Below are positions 8,219 through 15,108 of a DNA stretch of 64,000 nt, piece after piece (positions within the stretch are counted from its first letter, which is position 1; every line of letters starts with the position of its first letter). The notes beneath the pieces were generated by a model. It ran no database searches and was not told the DNA's origin. It was given only the letters and a program-made list of their open reading frames with translations. The stretch comes from Maribacter caenipelagi (GTDB lineage Bacteria > Bacteroidota > Bacteroidia > Flavobacteriales > Flavobacteriaceae): NCBI RefSeq assembly GCF_004364175.1, contig NZ_SNZW01000014.1:62001-126000 (forward strand). The letters run 5' to 3'. A program made the position numbers and the translations under genes.

Positions 8219-8280
8219 AATGTTTGTTTTTAAATTCGGTGATTAGCCGAGTGATTGATGAATGATTAATTAAGGTATTA

Positions 8281-8394
8281 TTAATGGGTATGATTTCTTG
8301 ATGATGCCCATTGTACTCTTTTACTGTTCTTAAAACTTGAAAAAAATGAATTTCTTCTTGTTTCTGTCGGTGTGTTTCTGATAAATGTTCTCAT
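8281..8394 (-). CDS. 37-aa array peptide, copy 4
   Basis: The peptide is identical to copy 3. Its two base differences fall in Thr3 (ACT to ACA) and Phe17 (TTC to TTT), both synonymous. The spacer hairpin at 8412-8426 lies 17 nt before its ATG. Function unknown. Confidence 0.65.
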   Translation of the reverse strand: MRTFIRNTPTETRRNSFFSSFKNSKRVQWASSRNHTH

Positions 8395-8455
8395 GATGTT
8401 TGTTTTTAAATTCGGTGATTAGCCGAGTGATTGATGAATGTTTTTTGTTACTGTT

Positions 8456-8569
8456 TTAATGGGTATGATTTCGTGATGAAGCCCATTGTACTCTTTTACT
8501 GTTCTTAAAACTTGAAAAGAATGAATTTCTTCTTGTTTCTGTCGGTGTGTTTCTGATAAATGTTCTCAT
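8456..8569 (-). CDS. 37-aa array peptide, copy 5 (first in transcription order)
   Basis: The peptide is identical to copy 3. Its three base differences are Thr3 (ACT to ACA), Ala30 (GCA to GCT) and Arg33 (AGA to CGA, a first-position change), all synonymous. It is the 5'-most ORF of the array and the only one without the TCGG hairpin in front. Its upstream sequence is instead A/T-rich and unrelated to the spacers, so the array promoter probably lies at ~8580-8700. I find no exact TAnnTTTG there on the minus strand. Confidence 0.65.
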   Translation of the reverse strand: MRTFIRNTPTETRRNSFFSSFKNSKRVQWASSRNHTH

Positions 8570-9078
8570 GATGTTTGATTTTTAATTGATGATTAATAAT
8601 ATTGTTATACTTACTAGACGAGGTTATTTGAAATTTGTTACAGTACTATGCATAAAAAGGTACTATTTTTAACAAAAAACTATTCGAAATTCATACTAAA
8701 TAACTGTGATTCAGTCGTTTAATTCAATTTGTGAATTTTAAAATTTTAACATTTTTTCACGATTTAAGTAATCTAAAGATATTTTAAGGGTAGGAGAAAG
8801 TGGTGAAAGCTTATAAAAAAGAGTATATAATATGATGGTATTTAAAAATTATCATAAAGTCTCTTAAAAGTTTGCCAGTTTGAACCCTTCTAATGCTAAA
8901 TAATTGAAATACAAATCATATCTTTGTAGAACTTTAAAGGGATGCAGATGATTCTTGCAATGACCTTACAACAAATAGGATAAATAGGTTTTCTCAAAAA
9001 ACTTACCGTTTGTTTTACACGTCACCACGTATTTCAATTCCTTTATTGCAAAATCTATTATTATCATTAAAATTACGA
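8570..9078. other. 509-bp gene-free region: array upstream side and cold-shock promoter/leader
   Basis: The left part (8570-8880) is A/T-rich, has no convincing ORF, and should contain the promoter of the minus-strand array. The right part (8919-9078) holds the promoter and ~145-nt leader of the cold-shock gene. Confidence 0.5.
8919..8926 (+). promoter_or_regulatory. -7 element of the cold-shock gene promoter
   Basis: TATCTTTG matches the Bacteroidota -7 box TAnnTTTG. No well-spaced -33 TTTG is seen. A start near 8933 would give a leader of ~145 nt before the ATG at 9079, long enough for a temperature-responsive structure as in many csp mRNAs. Confidence 0.5.
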
Positions 9079-9537
9079 ATGGCAAAATCGCAACAAACAT
9101 TTAATAAAACTGAAAAAGAAAAAAAGCGCTTAAAAAAGCGTGAAGAAAAGAAGAAAAAAATGCTTGCTCGTAAAGCAGCTGCAAAAGAAAGTGGTACTTC
9201 TGGTATTCCACTTGCTTATGTAGATTTCAACGGAAACTTGGTAGATACTCCGCCAGATCCAGCAATGAAAGTCGAAATTGAGGCAGAAGATATCGTTTTA
9301 GGTATTCCTAAAAAAGAAGAAGGTGATGTTGAAGAATTCGATCCAGTAAGAAATGGTAAAGTTTCTTTCTTCGATACAACAAAAGGATTTGGTTTCATTA
9401 TAGACGCTGAGAACAACGAAAAATACTTCGTTCATGTTAGTGGTCTTATCGATGAGATTATGGAAAACGATAAAGTTTCTTACGAGTTAGAAAAGGGCAT
9501 GAAGGGTATGAACGCCGTTCGTGTTAAGAAAATTTAG
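9079..9537 (+). CDS. Cold-shock domain protein with basic N-terminal extension
   Basis: The 152-aa protein carries a Lys/Arg/Glu-rich N-terminus (residues ~8-40, runs such as KEKKRLKKREEKKKK), an acidic linker, and a C-terminal cold-shock OB fold (~86-152). The fold has RNP1-like KGFGFI and RNP2-like YFVHVSGL. CSDs bind single-stranded RNA or DNA and act as RNA chaperones. The ATG at 9079 (MAKSQQTF) is chosen; the frame is open further left only from a TTG. The csd closely resembles the 63-aa protein at 24197. The EamA transporter gene starts 15 bp downstream. Confidence 0.85.
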   Translation: MAKSQQTFNKTEKEKKRLKKREEKKKKMLARKAAAKESGTSGIPLAYVDFNGNLVDTPPDPAMKVEIEAEDIVLGIPKKEEGDVEEFDPVRNGKVSFFDTTKGFGFIIDAENNEKYFVHVSGLIDEIMENDKVSYELEKGMKGMNAVRVKKI

Positions 9538-9552
9538 TTTTAAAGATTTTTA

Positions 9553-10500
9553 ATGGCGAAAATGCAACGTAACACCGTATTGGTAGTATTGTCATTTTTC
9601 GCCATTTATTTCATTTGGGGCTCTACCTATTTATGGAATAAAATTGCAGTAACCGAATTACCCGCCTTTATGTTGGCAGGTATACGTTTTGTAATTGCCG
9701 GCAGTCTTATTTTTATTATCTCAAAAATATTAGGCTTCTCACTTAAAATTACCAAGCAACAATTCAAGAATACTATTCTTGCAGGTTTTCTATTTCTAAC
9801 TTTCGGAAACGGTGTTGTCGTTTGGGCTCTTAAATTTGTAGATAGTGGCTTTGCCGCTCTTGAAGTATCAGCGCAACCTTTGGTAGTTTTATTAATGATG
9901 CGTGTATTTCAAGGAAAAAAAATACAGCCAATGTCAATAGTTGGTGTAATTCTGGGTATAACAGGTATTTTTCTACTTGTCGGACAGAAAGAAATAATTG
10001 CTCAAGACGGAGCGATATTGGGCATGGTATTAATTTTTGTATGTATGCTTAGCTGGTCTTATGGTAGTTTATTTGTCGGCAACGCCGATTTACCTAAGAA
10101 CTTCTTTGTAAATACGGGTTACCAAATGTTAACTAGCGGCATATCGTTATTGATTATAAGTACCCTGTTTGGCGAACAATGGATATCGCCGATTGATTGG
10201 AGTATTCCTGTTATTACATCGATGTTACTATTAATTATTTTTGGTAGTATCGTAACCTTTACCGCTTTCAATTACTTGCTTCGAATAGTATCTCCAGAAA
10301 AAGTTGCTACTTCTTCTTATGTTAACCCTATAATTGCAATGATTCTTGGTTGGTATTTTTTAAATGAAGATATCACCGCTCAATCAGCGATTGCATCGGT
10401 TGTTCTTTTAACAGGCGTCTATTTCATTAATACCAAAAAGAGCTTGACAATCTTCTCGAGGTTTTCAGGTAAACGTATTCCTAAAGACCCAGTGGGTTAA
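9553..10500 (+). CDS. EamA-family (DMT) transporter
   Basis: The 315-aa inner-membrane protein has ten predicted transmembrane helices arranged as two EamA repeats. It starts with the typical FFAIYFIWGSTYLWNKIA, and the second repeat begins near residue 150 (GMVLIFVCMLSWSYGSLF). DMT carriers export or import metabolites such as amino acids; the substrate is unknown. It starts 15 bp after the cold-shock gene and is probably co-transcribed. Its last 20 bp overlap the convergent pseudouridine synthase gene. Confidence 0.88.
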   Translation: MAKMQRNTVLVVLSFFAIYFIWGSTYLWNKIAVTELPAFMLAGIRFVIAGSLIFIISKILGFSLKITKQQFKNTILAGFLFLTFGNGVVVWALKFVDSGFAALEVSAQPLVVLLMMRVFQGKKIQPMSIVGVILGITGIFLLVGQKEIIAQDGAILGMVLIFVCMLSWSYGSLFVGNADLPKNFFVNTGYQMLTSGISLLIISTLFGEQWISPIDWSIPVITSMLLLIIFGSIVTFTAFNYLLRIVSPEKVATSSYVNPIIAMILGWYFLNEDITAQSAIASVVLLTGVYFINTKKSLTIFSRFSGKRIPKDPVG

Positions 10501-11065
10501 TCTTAATAGGTAAAATTTCTCTAGGTTTCATATTATCTAAATGAATAGTGCCAATGCGTACACGAATTAACCGAACTGTTGGAAAACCTACGGCTGCAGT
10601 CATTTTACGAACTTGGCGAAATTTCCCTTCTTTAACTATAATACTTATCCACGAGGTTGGTCTGTGCCTACCAATTCGTAATGCCTGATCTGCATCGGGT
10701 AGAGATGGTAAATCGTCTAAAACTTTTACTTCACAAGACTTGGTCGTGTATTTCTTCCCGAATATTCCGATGGTTACTCCCTCTGCTATCTTTTGAATTG
10801 CTTCAGGTGTAATTAATCCATCCAGTTGGGCTAAATATTCCTTTTCTATTCCTGAATTATTTATGGTGTCGCTCAACTTTCCATCCGTAGTCATTAATAG
10901 TAATCCTTCAGATTTTTCATCCAACCGTCCAATCGGCATTATCCCATGGGGAAAATCGTAAAGCTCACTTAAAAATCTTTTTTTACGTAGTTGTCGATCT
11001 TCACCAGAGGTCATCTGACTTAACATTGCGTAGGGTTTATAGATTTTAAAATGGCTGTGTTGCAT
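10481..11065 (-). CDS. RNA pseudouridine synthase, RluE/RsuA type
   Basis: The 194-aa protein has the RsuA-family catalytic block GRLDEKSEGLLLMTTDG near residues 46-62, where the Asp of GRLD is the catalytic residue. Later conserved parts are EGKFRQVRKM and PTVRLIRVRIG. There is no N-terminal S4 domain, which matches RluE (23S rRNA U2457 in E. coli) better than RsuA. It overlaps the EamA gene tail-to-tail by 20 bp. Confidence 0.88.
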   Translation of the reverse strand: MQHSHFKIYKPYAMLSQMTSGEDRQLRKKRFLSELYDFPHGIMPIGRLDEKSEGLLLMTTDGKLSDTINNSGIEKEYLAQLDGLITPEAIQKIAEGVTIGIFGKKYTTKSCEVKVLDDLPSLPDADQALRIGRHRPTSWISIIVKEGKFRQVRKMTAAVGFPTVRLIRVRIGTIHLDNMKPREILPIKINPLGL

Positions 11066-11157
11066 TAATTTAACCGCTTACAATTTATTTTGATGGCATA
11101 TGGTCGCAAAAGATACCCTTTTTAACCCATGAATTAGTAATCTATTATAGAGAATGT

Positions 11158-11165
11158 TACCTTTG
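11158..11165 (+). promoter_or_regulatory. -7 promoter element of the SF2 helicase gene
   Basis: TACCTTTG is an exact TAnnTTTG match. The frame's possible GTG start at 11165 lies on its last base, so that GTG would be upstream of the transcript. The ATG at 11186 must therefore be the start. Confidence 0.6.
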
Positions 11166-11185
11166 TGCCCTCCAGAGAAGATTTT

Positions 11186-12739
11186 ATGCAAGAGACAGTT
11201 TTTGAATTACAAGATAGAAAGACAGATAAGGAACTTTATAGCTATCAACAAGGAGCAATTCAACAAATTTTTGACAAGTTCGATTCAGAACGAGATGATT
11301 ATCACCTTCTTTACCAACTTCCGACCGGTGGTGGTAAAACAGTGATTTTTTCCGAAATGGTACGTCAGTATTTAAAGAACCATAACAAGAAAGTTTTGGT
11401 AATGACGCACCGTATTGAACTTTGTAACCAGACTTCTTCAATGCTTACTAGTTTTGGCGTTGTTAACAAAGTAGTCAATAGTAAAGCAAATCTTGATGAC
11501 CACGAGCGTTATAGCTGTTATGTGGCCATGGTAGAAACCTTAAATAATAGGCTGAACGACGATCAATTAGATATTTCTGATGTTGGCCTAGTTATTATCG
11601 ATGAAGCTCACTATAATTCTTTCACCAAACTATTTAAGTTCTTTGAAAATTCTTTTGTTCTTGGTGTTACGGCAACTCCGTTAAGTTCAAATAAGGACTT
11701 ACCAATGAACAAAAACTATGACGAGCTTATACCAGGTGAAACCATAGAAAATCTTATAGCCAATGATTTCTTGGCTAGGGCGGAGGTATTTCAGTATGAC
11801 ATGGGACTTACATCTCTAGAAATTGGTTCTAATGGTGATTACACCGTTAAATCATCTGCTGATTTATATACGAGTCCAGCAATGTTGAGCAAACTTTTAG
11901 AAGCGTATACAAAACATTCTAAAGGTAAAAAGACATTGATTTTCAATAATGGTATCGAAACTTCTATTCAGGTTTACCATACTTTTCAGGCTGCAGGTTT
12001 AAACATCATGCACCTTGATAATACAGCTACCAAAAAACAGCGTAAACAGATTTTAAAATGGTTTAAAGAAACACCTGATGCAATATTAACATCGGTTAGT
12101 ATTTTAACTACAGGTTTTGATGAACCTACTATTGATACTATTATTTTAAATAGAGCAACAAAATCACTTACACTTTACTATCAAATGATCGGTAGGGGTT
12201 CTAGGGTTTTGAATAACAAATCGAAATTTACTGTTATTGATTTAGGTAACAACCTTTATCGTTTCGGACCATGGGGTGCAGATTTAGATTGGGGAGCTAT
12301 ATTCAAGTCTCCGAACTTCTACATGGACCGCATTAAAGATGATGAGGATATTGAAAGTGATTTCAAGCTTGAGCTTTCTGATGAAGTTAAAGAAGAATTC
12401 AAAAACTCTAAGGAAACTTATTTTGATATTAAAGAAACATACGAAACGGCAACATTTGCTGGGGAATCTTCTAAAGTAGTTTTAGAACGTTCTATCGCTC
12501 ACCATGCGTATATGTGTATAGAAAACAGCGAAGATGTTTATGATGCATTGGCTTTAGCTAAATTACTAAAGGAAGATATTGATAATCGTATTCATGTATA
12601 CGGAAAGTGTATTAGTAAGAGTACCTACAATTTCTTAAGCTGGTTAAAAGATGATTACCAAAAGAAACTTAATGCGTATTTAAGAGAAAATTTTGATTCT
12701 GTTTTTGAAGATATTCACGGGCATCCACCAGAAGACTAA
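11186..12739 (+). CDS. DEAD/DEAH-type superfamily 2 helicase
   Basis: The 517-aa protein has helicase motifs LPTGGGKTVIF (motif I), VIIDEAHY (motif II, DEAH), TATPLS (motif III) and, in the second RecA domain, TTGFDEPTIDTIILNRAT and QMIGRGSR (motifs V-VI). It resembles the RadD/SSL2-like stand-alone helicases. The last ~150 residues are helical and acidic without a known domain. The start is ATG 11186, since the promoter box ends at 11165. It is monocistronic and ends at a strong terminator. Substrate, DNA or RNA, is not evident. Confidence 0.85.
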   Translation: MQETVFELQDRKTDKELYSYQQGAIQQIFDKFDSERDDYHLLYQLPTGGGKTVIFSEMVRQYLKNHNKKVLVMTHRIELCNQTSSMLTSFGVVNKVVNSKANLDDHERYSCYVAMVETLNNRLNDDQLDISDVGLVIIDEAHYNSFTKLFKFFENSFVLGVTATPLSSNKDLPMNKNYDELIPGETIENLIANDFLARAEVFQYDMGLTSLEIGSNGDYTVKSSADLYTSPAMLSKLLEAYTKHSKGKKTLIFNNGIETSIQVYHTFQAAGLNIMHLDNTATKKQRKQILKWFKETPDAILTSVSILTTGFDEPTIDTIILNRATKSLTLYYQMIGRGSRVLNNKSKFTVIDLGNNLYRFGPWGADLDWGAIFKSPNFYMDRIKDDEDIESDFKLELSDEVKEEFKNSKETYFDIKETYETATFAGESSKVVLERSIAHHAYMCIENSEDVYDALALAKLLKEDIDNRIHVYGKCISKSTYNFLSWLKDDYQKKLNAYLRENFDSVFEDIHGHPPED

Positions 12740-12780
12740 TTTGAATTCAAATTTTCTATTTTTAGAGAATTTTAAAATAT

Positions 12781-12814
12781 AAGAAGGGCTGTTCTTTTAA
12801 GAACAGCCCTTCTT
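12781..12814. terminator. Bidirectional terminator
   Basis: AAGAAGGGCTGTTCT and its exact complement flank a 4-base loop, giving a 15-bp stem with T-rich tail. It serves the helicase on the plus strand and the cupredoxin-like gene ending at 12834 on the minus strand. Confidence 0.9.
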
Positions 12815-12833
12815 ATTTATAGTCAATTACTTC

Positions 12834-13223
12834 TTATTCAACAATAAGACTGTCTTGGGGAGTAGGATTCAAAGGACAGAAATATACATATTCGCCTTTT
12901 TCTAATTTAGTTTCTTTAGAGTGGCCAACTGTATTATTCTTTACTGCAGAAGTTGCATATGCAGTTTGAATATGGTTTTCTGGTTTAGATGCGTCTTTCT
13001 CTTTTTTTACCAATACCAAACCAACATCTTTACCTACATTGTTATTTGCAATATCAAAAATATATGTGCCTTCGCTAACAGTAATTGATTTCTGTGTAAA
13101 CTCACCAGTTGTTTGCTCTAAAGCATTTTTCTTAACTGGTTGATGCTTCATCATTTTATCTTGAGCGTTGGCACTGAATGAAAATGCTAATGCGGTAACT
13201 AAAATTGATAATACTTTTTTCAT
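12834..13223 (-). CDS. Small periplasmic cupredoxin-like protein lacking the copper site
   Basis: The 129-aa protein has an N-terminal signal peptide (LAFSFSANAQ). The mature part has a cupredoxin-like strand pattern (VSEGTYIFDIANNNVGKDVGLVLV, then LEKGEYVYFCPLNP). In real type-1 copper proteins the C-terminal loop reads Cys-x(n)-His-x(n)-Met. Here Cys is present (YFCPL) but His and Met are not, so it probably does not bind copper in that way. It follows the AhpD-like gene on the same strand with a 54-bp gap. A GGGC-tttt-GCCC hairpin lies in its leader. Confidence 0.65.
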   Translation of the reverse strand: MKKVLSILVTALAFSFSANAQDKMMKHQPVKKNALEQTTGEFTQKSITVSEGTYIFDIANNNVGKDVGLVLVKKEKDASKPENHIQTAYATSAVKNNTVGHSKETKLEKGEYVYFCPLNPTPQDSLIVE

Positions 13224-13277
13224 TTGTTTTAAATTTTTAAGGGCTTTTGCCCAAATGGATAGATTAATATGAATTGT

Positions 13278-13811
13278 TTATAATGATGGTGCTACAGGAA
13301 AATCAACTGGTACTTGTGTAGTACTATGTATATAGTTCGAAATTGTTTTGTCACCTACTAAAGAAAGAGTGTCTATTAAATTAGCTTTTGTATAACCTGC
13401 GGCAAAATAGTTTTCTAAAACATTTTTATCTGTACGTCCTCTATTTTCCGTAACGTTTTTTGCTAACTGTGCCAGTGCATCTAGTTTTGTATTGAAGGAA
13501 GCTTTCCCTGCTCTAAGTTCAAGAATTTGCTCATCATTAAATCCGTTCATTTTACCAATTGCCGTGTGTGCAGATAAACAGTAGATACAATTGTTTACTT
13601 GGCTAACAGCTAAGTTTACAACCTCTTTTTCTTTAGCTGACAATGATGTTTTAGCATTGGCAAAGTTTAAATAGTTTTCTAAAGCTGTATTACTATTTGC
13701 ATAGGTTGCATATAAGTTTGGTACAAAGCCTAATGCTTTTTTAAGGTGATCAAAAATAGCTTGATTATTTTCGCTTACTTCTTCTCTTGTTGGTACATTA
13801 AATGTGCTCAT
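13278..13811 (-). CDS. AhpD-like carboxymuconolactone decarboxylase family protein
   Basis: The 177-aa all-helical protein has the redox motif CIYC within NNCIYCLSAHTAIG near residue 77, the signature of AhpD/peroxidase-related CMD proteins. It also has the LGFVPNLYATYANS N-terminus of that group. Such proteins cycle the CxxC cysteines, e.g. to reduce peroxiredoxin partners. A -7 box lies 45 bp upstream. It may be transcribed with the cupredoxin-like gene. Confidence 0.85.
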   Translation of the reverse strand: MSTFNVPTREEVSENNQAIFDHLKKALGFVPNLYATYANSNTALENYLNFANAKTSLSAKEKEVVNLAVSQVNNCIYCLSAHTAIGKMNGFNDEQILELRAGKASFNTKLDALAQLAKNVTENRGRTDKNVLENYFAAGYTKANLIDTLSLVGDKTISNYIHSTTQVPVDFPVAPSL

Positions 13812-13855
13812 GATTTTAATTTTATTTTATAATAATTTTATTTGATTATCTGGTA

Positions 13856-13863
13856 CAAAGGTA
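13856..13863 (-). promoter_or_regulatory. -7 promoter element of the AhpD-like gene
   Basis: Read on the minus strand this is TACCTTTG, an exact TAnnTTTG match. It is 45 bp before the ATG at 13811, leaving a leader of ~40 nt. Confidence 0.55.
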
Positions 13864-13921
13864 TATTCAGTCTAATGTTCTAATCATGTAGATACTTCCT
13901 TTCTACGTGTCAATTATTCCT

Positions 13922-14098
13922 TTATAAAAAAGAATTGAATGCTTTGGTTAATTTTGAAGAGCTGTCAGAATCACAGTAGTAATCTGATAAATAGTTATGA
14001 TTACAATGTTTTTCTACATTAATGGTATTAGTTATTACCGCCTTCTTAGATGTAAATATTTCTATTAAATTGAAAATTGATTTGTGTTTTAAGTTCAT
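13922..14098 (-). CDS. Possible small protein, 58 aa
   Basis: A 58-codon frame starts MNLKHKSIFNLIEIF. It contains HCNHNYLSDYYCDS, a Cys/His pair that could bind metal, and ends at TAA. It lies in the 382-bp gap between the AraC gene and the AhpD-like gene, on the same strand. A near-consensus -7 box (AATCTTTG) lies ~25 bp upstream. No family recognised; chance ORF remains possible. Confidence 0.4.
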   Translation of the reverse strand: MNLKHKSIFNLIEIFTSKKAVITNTINVEKHCNHNYLSDYYCDSDSSSKLTKAFNSFL

Positions 14099-14193
14099 GT
14101 CTTTAATGTTTTAATTCTACACTACAAAGATTTAGTTATCATGAATCTTAAAATGGGCAATATCACCCGAAATGTTGTCAATATTTCCCTAAA

Positions 14194-15030
14194 CTATTTT
14201 TTGAGTTGTTTTTTGAAATCTGAAGGAGATTGCTGTGTTTGCTTTTTAAACAAACGACTTAAATGAGAGGCATCATCAAAGCCTATCTCATAAGCTATTT
14301 CTTTTGTCGTCTTATCAGTGTAAATAAGTAATCGCTTTGCCTCAAGAATTATACGCTCATGAATTATTTGTAACGGAGTGGTATTGAATTTGGAGAAGGT
14401 GTTGGAAAGTGTTTTTGATGATTTAAATAGTTTATCCGCATAAAATGAAACAGAGTGTTCTGTCCTGTAATGAGTTTCAACTAATAGATTAAAACCTCTT
14501 AATAAATCAACCTTTACATCATTGGATTCATTGCTGAACCCTTCTTTAGCCTTAAGAAGTCTGGTACTCATAATCATAAAACGAGCCATGAGCATACGAA
14601 GCATTTCTGCTTGTATAGTATCTTCTGTTTCTAACTCATCGACAAACACCTCGTGCAACGTATCGAATTTTCGTTGCTCTTTTTCGCCTAAATCTATAAC
14701 AGGTATGTGAGCATTACCAAAAAATAATAAACCTGCACAACTAACTTCTTGATCATGATCTTTAATGCAATAAAACTCCCGATTGAATTGATAGACAACT
14801 AATTCGCTGCCTTCTGTATATCGAAAAAACTGGACAGGAGTCAGTGCCAATAAACTATCTTCAGATATGGTATACGGAACACCATCTACTTCTAGAGAAG
14901 CTTTTTGAGTAGTGGTTCTAATAAAAATATAAATTCCGGCTTGCTTTGGTTTTCTATAAGTTTCTAATAATAACTCATTACCAATTTTAAGTAATCCACC
15001 AGTACTAAAATCTTTAAAAACTTCTTGCAT
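14194..15030 (-). CDS. AraC-family transcriptional regulator
   Basis: The 278-aa protein has an N-terminal cupin-like sensor half and a C-terminal double helix-turn-helix (~175-275). The latter has SFYADKLFKSSKTLSNTFSK and the AraC signature TTKEIAYEIGFDDASHLSRLF. It is 78 bp downstream of the TonB receptor on the same strand and upstream of the redox genes. It probably controls these neighbours, though no binding site could be identified. Confidence 0.88.
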   Translation of the reverse strand: MQEVFKDFSTGGLLKIGNELLLETYRKPKQAGIYIFIRTTTQKASLEVDGVPYTISEDSLLALTPVQFFRYTEGSELVVYQFNREFYCIKDHDQEVSCAGLLFFGNAHIPVIDLGEKEQRKFDTLHEVFVDELETEDTIQAEMLRMLMARFMIMSTRLLKAKEGFSNESNDVKVDLLRGFNLLVETHYRTEHSVSFYADKLFKSSKTLSNTFSKFNTTPLQIIHERIILEAKRLLIYTDKTTKEIAYEIGFDDASHLSRLFKKQTQQSPSDFKKQLKK

Positions 15031-15108
15031 GAAGTTTTGGTCTAAAAAAAGGTTTAATCATTACATATGTAATAATTCAAACTTTCTATTTTTTAAACAA
15101 CAGTTTTA

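Larger units (their letters stand above)
7752..8569 (-). repeat. Five-copy ~176-bp tandem repeat encoding 37-aa ORFs on the minus strand
   Basis: Units begin at 7752, 7930, 8105, 8281 and 8456 (periods 178, 175, 176, 175). Each unit is a 114-bp ORF on the minus strand plus a 61-64 bp spacer. ORF lengths are identical and all length variation is in the spacers. Spacers contain a hairpin (TCGG-7 nt-CCGA or TCGA on the plus strand) at 7882-7896, 8061-8075, 8236-8250 and 8412-8426. On the minus strand each hairpin is 16-17 nt before an ATG. The period is not a multiple of three, so this is a gene array, not an internal protein repeat. Confidence 0.9.

Noticed and set aside
7752..8569. CRISPR array, integron attC array or retron element
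   Set aside because: Units are ~176 bp, nearly identical throughout rather than repeat/spacer, have no integrase, Cas or reverse transcriptase nearby, and each encodes a conserved ORF.
9010..9078. Upstream TTG start of the cold-shock gene
   Set aside because: The added residues do not resemble any csp, and the A/T-rich region is better read as leader.
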